Shown here one piece after another: positions 5,139 to 8,813 of a DNA stretch of 8,813 nt. The translations under genes and the position numbers were made by a program. Origin of the DNA: Acidimicrobiia bacterium (GTDB taxonomy: Bacteria > Actinomycetota > Acidimicrobiia > Acidimicrobiales > AC-14); NCBI GenBank assembly GCA_019243595.1, contig JAFAUA010000444.1:1-8813 (forward strand). Direction: 5' to 3'. A model generated the notes under the pieces. It had not been told where the DNA came from. It did not search any database and worked only from the letters and a program-made list of their open reading frames with translations. Numbering within the stretch: position 1 is the stretch's first letter; every line of letters starts with the position of its first letter.

Positions 5139-7890
5139 ACCGGAGCGCTGCTGCGGCCCGATCCTGGTCCGGCGCCGAGGGCGTGATCAGCGCCTCGAGC
5201 TCGTCGAACGGGAGCGGTTTGGAGAACAGGAATCCCTGACCGAACCCGCAGCCGAGCGACTTGAGCGCCGCCAGCTCCTCCTCGGTCTCGATGCCCTCGG
5301 CCGCCGTCTCCAGGTCGAGGGTCTTGGCGATGTGGACGACGGCGCGCCCCAGGCTCGACTCCTCGGCGTCACCGGCGATGCCGTGCACGAACGCCTTGTC
5401 GATCTTGAGGAGGTCGATCGGGAGGCGCTTGAGATAGCTCAGCGACGAGTACCCGGTGCCGAAGTCGTCGAGGGAGATCCGCACGCCGAGCGCTCTGAGG
5501 TCCCGCAGGGTGGCTACGACGAGGTCGGTGTCGTGGACCATGACGCTCTCGGTGACCTCGAGCACGATCGACTCCGGCTTGGCGCCCGTTGTCGCCAACG
5601 ACCGCCGGGTGTCTTCGAGGACGCTGTGCATCTGGTTCACCGACACGTTCACGTGGGCGTACAGCGACCGCTCGGGGTGTCGCGCGCGCCATTCCGCCAT
5701 GTCGCGGCAGGCCCGCTCGAGCACCCAGCGGCCGATGGGGACGATCAGCCCGGTCTCCTCGGCGACGGGGATGAACTCGAGCGGGGGCACCATCCCTCGC
5801 TCGGGGTGACGCCACCGCACGAGCGCCTCGACGGCGCGAATCTCTTCGGTCGCCAGGTCGACGATCGGTTGGTAGTGCACCACGAGCTCGTCGCGCTCGA
5901 GCGCCCGCTGCAGGTCGGCGGTGACCTCGACGCGCTGTACGACCTTGGCGTGCATGCTCGGCTCGTACACGCTGTAGCAGGCCTTGCCCTCGGACTTTGC
6001 GGCGTACATGGCGACGTCCGCGTCGCGCAGGAGGTCACCGGGGTCGGTGCTGTCGACACTGGCCGGAGCCACACCGATGCTGGCGCTCACGTACATCTCG
6101 CGGTCCTGGACGACGAAGGGGGCGCGCATGGCCTGCAACACCTTGTTCGCCACAAGGCACGCCCCCTCGAGTGGCGTGTCTTCGAGAAGCACGGCGAACT
6201 CGTCGCCACCGAAGCGGGCCGCGGTGTCGCTCGGCCGGATGCACGAGGCCAGACGCTCGGACACCGCCTTCAACAGCGTGTCGCCGGCGATGTGGCCGAG
6301 GCTGTCGTTGACCATCTTGAAGTCGTCGATGTCGAGGAACAGCACCGTCACCGGTTCGCCCTGACGGGCGGCGCGTGCCAGGGCGTGACCGATCCGGTCG
6401 TGGAAGAGGGCCCGGTTGGCGAGTCTCGTCAGCGGATCGTGGAACGCCTGGTGACGGAGTTCCTGTTCGAGCTTGCGACGGTCGGTGACGTCGTGGAGGT
6501 TGACGACGATCCCGCCGACGTTCTCGTCGCGCAGGAGGTTGGTCGTCGTCACCTCCATGTGGCGCCACGACTCGTCGCGGTGCTGCACGCGGCAGTCGCT
6601 CACCGACGGCCGGCCCATGGCCAGCGTCTCGGTCCGGGCCTTGGCGGCCGCAGCGCGGTCGTCGGGGTGGATGAACTCGCGCAGGCCGCGGCCGACGAGT
6701 ACCGAGGGCTCGAAGCCAAGAACGCGCGTGACCGAGGGACTGACGTACCGGATGGTTGAGTCGGCGTCGGTGATGGCGATGACGTCCCACGAGCTCTGCA
6801 CGAGCGAGCGGAAGCGGTCCTCGCTGCGCTGCTCGTGCAGCTCGTCGGTCAGGTTGGCCCGCTCGATCGCCAGGCCGAGCTGCGTCCCCACCGCCTGCAA
6901 CGAGCGCACGGCATCCGGTGCCAGGGGCGCCGACAGCTCGGCGAAGATCGCCCCGCCTACCCGCTTGCGCAGAAGCACAGGAATGACGGCGACCTGCGGA
7001 CCGTCTCTGAAGCCGAGAGCGTCCGCCAGGCCCGCCAGTTGGGCGGTCTCGACCGCGAACGGCTCGCCGTTGGTGAGGCCGGCCGCCACGAGCGTCGGGA
7101 GGAGGTCGTTGAGCGTCCCGTCCGGGAGCGGATGGCCGTCAGCGCTCGTCACCGCGACCAGCGCGCCGCTCTCATCGGCGATGGCGACGGTGGCGGCGCC
7201 CGACGCGCTGTCGTCGAGCAGCGAGACAGCGGCCAGCAGCGACGGTTCGTAGATGTCGGCCCGGTCTGTCGCCGAGACCAGGGCCGCGCCTGCCACACGC
7301 AGGATCTGCTCACGCTCGACGGACCGCTCGAGCCGATCGAGGGTCTGGTGGAGCGTGTTCATGATCACGACGCACAGCGGGAAGCCCGACGCCAGGAAGA
7401 CGAGCTGCAAACCCGACGCGTCGAGGATCAGCACCGGCGCGAAGAAGGCGAAGAAGAACACGACGCCGGCGGTGACCGCGTCGCGAACCGAGGGCGAGAA
7501 CGTGCGGAAGCTGACGCGGCCGTACAGCAGCAGCAGCATGAACAACGGGTTGCCAACGGCGAGGGCCGCGGCGATCAGGCCGGCCGCTTCCACCAGGTCC
7601 CACTTGGCCGACAACGAGCGTCGGTACTCCTCGACCCAGAGCCAGGACAGGCCGGCGAGTGCGAGGATGCCCGTCGCCTGTACAGCGACGCTGGTCGTGT
7701 GGTTCGAGAAGATGGCGATCAGCAGGAGGCAGCCGCTGATCAGCGAGAACATGAGGAACGTCCAGCGCACCCGCTCGAGAAGCGGCTTCGGGGGACGCAG
7801 CACGGACGCGGTTCGTCCGATGCGGTGGGCGCGCTGGGACCGTCGCACGGCCAACTGCGCGAGAGGGCTTCCGCCCCCCAAGCTCGGCAT
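5137..7890 (-). CDS. Membrane-bound GAF-PAS-GGDEF-EAL cyclic-di-GMP turnover protein
   Basis: This 917-aa protein should both make and degrade cyclic-di-GMP at the inner membrane. After a basic N-terminus, five or six hydrophobic segments lie between about 43 and 180. A diverged GAF-like domain follows (about 190-345), then PAS (about 357-473, with VIAITDADSTIRYVSPSV and IHPDD). The GGDEF domain (about 474-642) has LFLDIDDFKMVNDSLGH and an intact GGDEF at 561-565. RPSD 5 residues before it is a canonical product-inhibition (I) site. The EAL domain (about 654-902) keeps EALVRW (688-693), VNVSVNQ, LEVTES, DDFGTGYSS (808-816), LKIDKAFV and AEGIETEEE, so phosphodiesterase activity is expected. 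The ATG at 7890 is chosen because GGAG lies 5 nt upstream; the frame extends to TTG 7929 without a comparable site. It is last in an apparent operon with the lipoprotein and binding-protein genes. Which activity dominates cannot be read from sequence. Confidence 0.96.
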   Translation of the reverse strand: MPSLGGGSPLAQLAVRRSQRAHRIGRTASVLRPPKPLLERVRWTFLMFSLISGCLLLIAIFSNHTTSVAVQATGILALAGLSWLWVEEYRRSLSAKWDLVEAAGLIAAALAVGNPLFMLLLLYGRVSFRTFSPSVRDAVTAGVVFFFAFFAPVLILDASGLQLVFLASGFPLCVVIMNTLHQTLDRLERSVEREQILRVAGAALVSATDRADIYEPSLLAAVSLLDDSASGAATVAIADESGALVAVTSADGHPLPDGTLNDLLPTLVAAGLTNGEPFAVETAQLAGLADALGFRDGPQVAVIPVLLRKRVGGAIFAELSAPLAPDAVRSLQAVGTQLGLAIERANLTDELHEQRSEDRFRSLVQSSWDVIAITDADSTIRYVSPSVTRVLGFEPSVLVGRGLREFIHPDDRAAAAKARTETLAMGRPSVSDCRVQHRDESWRHMEVTTTNLLRDENVGGIVVNLHDVTDRRKLEQELRHQAFHDPLTRLANRALFHDRIGHALARAARQGEPVTVLFLDIDDFKMVNDSLGHIAGDTLLKAVSERLASCIRPSDTAARFGGDEFAVLLEDTPLEGACLVANKVLQAMRAPFVVQDREMYVSASIGVAPASVDSTDPGDLLRDADVAMYAAKSEGKACYSVYEPSMHAKVVQRVEVTADLQRALERDELVVHYQPIVDLATEEIRAVEALVRWRHPERGMVPPLEFIPVAEETGLIVPIGRWVLERACRDMAEWRARHPERSLYAHVNVSVNQMHSVLEDTRRSLATTGAKPESIVLEVTESVMVHDTDLVVATLRDLRALGVRISLDDFGTGYSSLSYLKRLPIDLLKIDKAFVHGIAGDAEESSLGRAVVHIAKTLDLETAAEGIETEEELAALKSLGCGFGQGFLFSKPLPFDELEALITPSAPDQDRAAAALR

Positions 7891-7895
7891 GACTA

Positions 7896-7899
7896 CTCC
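7896..7899 (-). promoter_or_regulatory. Ribosome binding site that decides the GGDEF-EAL start
   Basis: The minus strand reads GATGGAG-TAGTC-ATG. GGAG 5 nt before the ATG at 7890 favours this start over the upstream in-frame TTG at 7929. Confidence 0.6.
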
Positions 7900-7953
7900 A
7901 TCGGCCGAAATGGGGCCGGCCTCAAGCAAAGATGCTGGTCAGGAGGGCGATGG

Positions 7954-8451
7954 CTATTGCTTCTGCGCCCCGGTCCAGTACCAGCGTCCGTCATGGGGGT
8001 TGCGATCGAAGAACAGCACGAACGACTGCGCCTCTGGCCCGGGCAGGCCACCGTTCAGCGTCTGGCCGGACGCGGTGTCGACGAAGGCATTGTCGGTCGT
8101 GTGGTCCTGCACGGCCGCCACGATCCGGTCGTCGGCCTGGGTCGTGACCGAGACGTTGTCGACGTGCAGGTGGAAGACGTTGTGCTGGTGGCGACCATTG
8201 AGGATGTTGATGGTCGCCGTGTTGCCCTGGAGCTGGGGTCCGGCCAGGAAGTCGGCGAGGTGGGAAGCGTCGCCTGCGGCGTAGGCGGCCTGGAGCCGGC
8301 CTTCGTAATCCTCGACCATCGCACGGACCTGGGCAGTCGTGAGCGCCGGCGTCTTCGGTGCGGTCACCTTGGGTGAGGAGCCACCGCTGCACGCGGTCAG
8401 CGCACAACCCACGACCACGCACAGCAAGGTCGTCATCGGGTGCTTCCTCAC
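7954..8451 (-). CDS. Small predicted lipoprotein, possible NTF2-like fold
   Basis: This 165-aa protein has a lipoprotein signal. Basic residues (RKH) precede a hydrophobic stretch TTLLCVVVGCALTAC, with lipobox LTAC and acylated C21, then a Ser/Gly/Pro-rich spacer (22-35). The body begins with a helix (TTAQVRAMVEDYEGRLQAAYAAGDASHLADFLAGPQ in two parts, about 37-72). It continues in alternating strands and ends DGRWYWTGAQKQ. This helix-then-sheet pattern with YAAGD and a closing Trp is common in NTF2-like and SnoaL-like domains, but I cannot name a family. I chose GTG 8451 because it overlaps the upstream stop as GTGA, has GGAG 9 nt upstream, and gives a proper basic N-region. The in-frame ATG at 8436 would shorten it. 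It sits between a binding-protein gene and the c-di-GMP enzyme, so it may be an envelope accessory in the same signalling unit (inference). Confidence 0.88.
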   Translation of the reverse strand: MRKHPMTTLLCVVVGCALTACSGGSSPKVTAPKTPALTTAQVRAMVEDYEGRLQAAYAAGDASHLADFLAGPQLQGNTATINILNGRHQHNVFHLHVDNVSVTTQADDRIVAAVQDHTTDNAFVDTASGQTLNGGLPGPEAQSFVLFFDRNPHDGRWYWTGAQKQ

Positions 8452-8813
8452 GGGGTACCGCTCCAGGGCGTCACCTGCACGAACGAACCCTGCCCCAGAA
8501 AGACCCCGGCGTGCCCGACCTGGCCGGGGAGGCCGGCCAGGGCGAGCGGGTTGGTGAAGACGGTCTGGAAGAAGGCGACCGTCTGGGCGCCTCCCCGCTC
8601 GCCGTGCCAACCGAGCCGGGTGGGGCCGAAGACGAACGAGCGAAGGTCGCCCTCGAGCACCTTGCGCACGGCGACCGACGACGCGTCCGGCGCCCGGTGC
8701 AGGATGTTGGCGATCAGCCAGCCGGTGACGTAGCCGCGGATGCCGTCGATCGACGGGTGCGAGCCCGGGAAGAGCTGCTGCAGGCGCGTCGCGTAGTCGA
8801 GGGACGTGCCATC
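8448..8813 (-). CDS. Periplasmic substrate-binding protein (type 1 fold), C-terminal part; 5' end outside window
   Basis: Only the last 121 residues are visible; the frame is open to the window edge. The segment SHPSIDGIRGYVTGWLIANI followed by LHRAPDASSVAVRKVLEGD resembles the C-terminal lobe of branched-chain amino-acid type ABC binding proteins (Peripla_BP_6). In these, a conserved Tyr/Gly helix is followed by a 'valrkaLe' helix and the phrase F-FGP-R-G. Here FVFGPTRLGWHGERGGAQ fills that place. It then ends with strands FFQTVFTN and FLGQGSFVQVTPW. The ligand cannot be inferred, and the signal peptide and N-terminal lobe are not in view. The TGA stop overlaps the GTG of the lipoprotein gene (GTGA), which implies translational coupling. 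Family assignment is moderate because only one lobe is seen. Confidence 0.75.
   Translation of the reverse strand, partial: DGTSLDYATRLQQLFPGSHPSIDGIRGYVTGWLIANILHRAPDASSVAVRKVLEGDLRSFVFGPTRLGWHGERGGAQTVAFFQTVFTNPLALAGLPGQVGHAGVFLGQGSFVQVTPWSGTP

Noticed and set aside
4914..5239. Open reading frames across the tRNA pair on both strands, one reading RRSRVQIPSGP and RVAQSVEHAPEKRGVAGSTPAP on the minus strand.
   Set aside because: These are the familiar false peptides produced by translating tRNA genes; two intact cloverleafs explain the sequence.
5332..6759. Long plus-strand frame of 475 codons opposite the GGDEF-EAL gene.
   Set aside because: It is an antisense shadow in high-GC DNA, with no ribosome binding site and low-complexity His/Asp/Arg/Val composition. 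The minus strand encodes fully recognisable domains.
7891..7929. A 13-residue N-terminal extension of the GGDEF-EAL protein from TTG 7929.
   Set aside because: No Shine-Dalgarno sequence precedes TTG 7929, while ATG 7890 has GGAG at ideal spacing.
7890..7953. A riboswitch-like element (GGCCG...CGGCC pairing) in the leader of the c-di-GMP enzyme gene.
   Set aside because: Only one 5-bp helix is visible in 63 nt; this is too small for any known c-di-GMP riboswitch and is expected by chance in GC-rich DNA.
6835..8376. Plus-strand frame of 513 codons spanning the enzyme N-terminus, the gap and the lipoprotein gene.
   Set aside because: It crosses two well-supported minus-strand genes and is rich in Arg, Gln and Glu with no recognisable domain, which is typical of an antisense shadow.

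Overview
The window is high-GC bacterial DNA (hand counts of about 62 to 72 % G+C by stretch). A BldC-type MerR-like regulator, frequent GTG/TTG starts and tRNA genes without an encoded CCA all suit an actinobacterium. An acidimicrobial-like lineage is only my guess, because no rRNA or other firm marker is present.

Region 1 (1-2629, minus strand) is a branched-chain amino-acid catabolic operon. A leucine/valine dehydrogenase is followed after 32 bp by a branched-chain 2-oxoacid dehydrogenase E1 whose alpha and beta subunits are fused in one frame; the beta half runs off the left edge. Together they would deaminate Leu/Val/Ile and decarboxylate the resulting 2-oxoacids. A 193-bp intergenic region separates this operon from a divergent bldC-family gene (2823-3023, plus), which ends in a strong two-way terminator.

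Region 2 (3078-4810) is a patchwork of small, single-domain signalling or DNA-binding genes: an orphan PAS protein (minus), an XRE-type HTH protein (minus), a divergent small HTH protein (plus) and an orphan GAF protein (minus). The two HTH genes are unusual: their best-looking start codons lie on opposite strands of the same CATG tetranucleotide, and a good -10 box for the plus gene sits inside the minus gene. The XRE gene has lower G+C than its neighbours and may be a recent arrival.

Region 3 (4883-5102, minus) is a tRNA pair, tRNA-Asp(GTC) then tRNA-Phe(GAA), with two small hairpins between them and a clear terminator after Phe. The Phe gene has an odd T-loop (A instead of T at position 54).

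Region 4 (5137-8813, minus) looks like a sensing operon. It holds the C-terminus of a periplasmic substrate-binding protein, then a small lipoprotein (4-bp GTGA overlap), then a membrane GAF-PAS-GGDEF-EAL protein with intact cyclase, inhibitory-site and phosphodiesterase motifs. The arrangement suggests an envelope signal feeding cyclic-di-GMP turnover. No CRISPR array, insertion sequence, integrase or phage gene is visible. Most of the window is recognisable biology; the HTH pair is the part most worth a second look.
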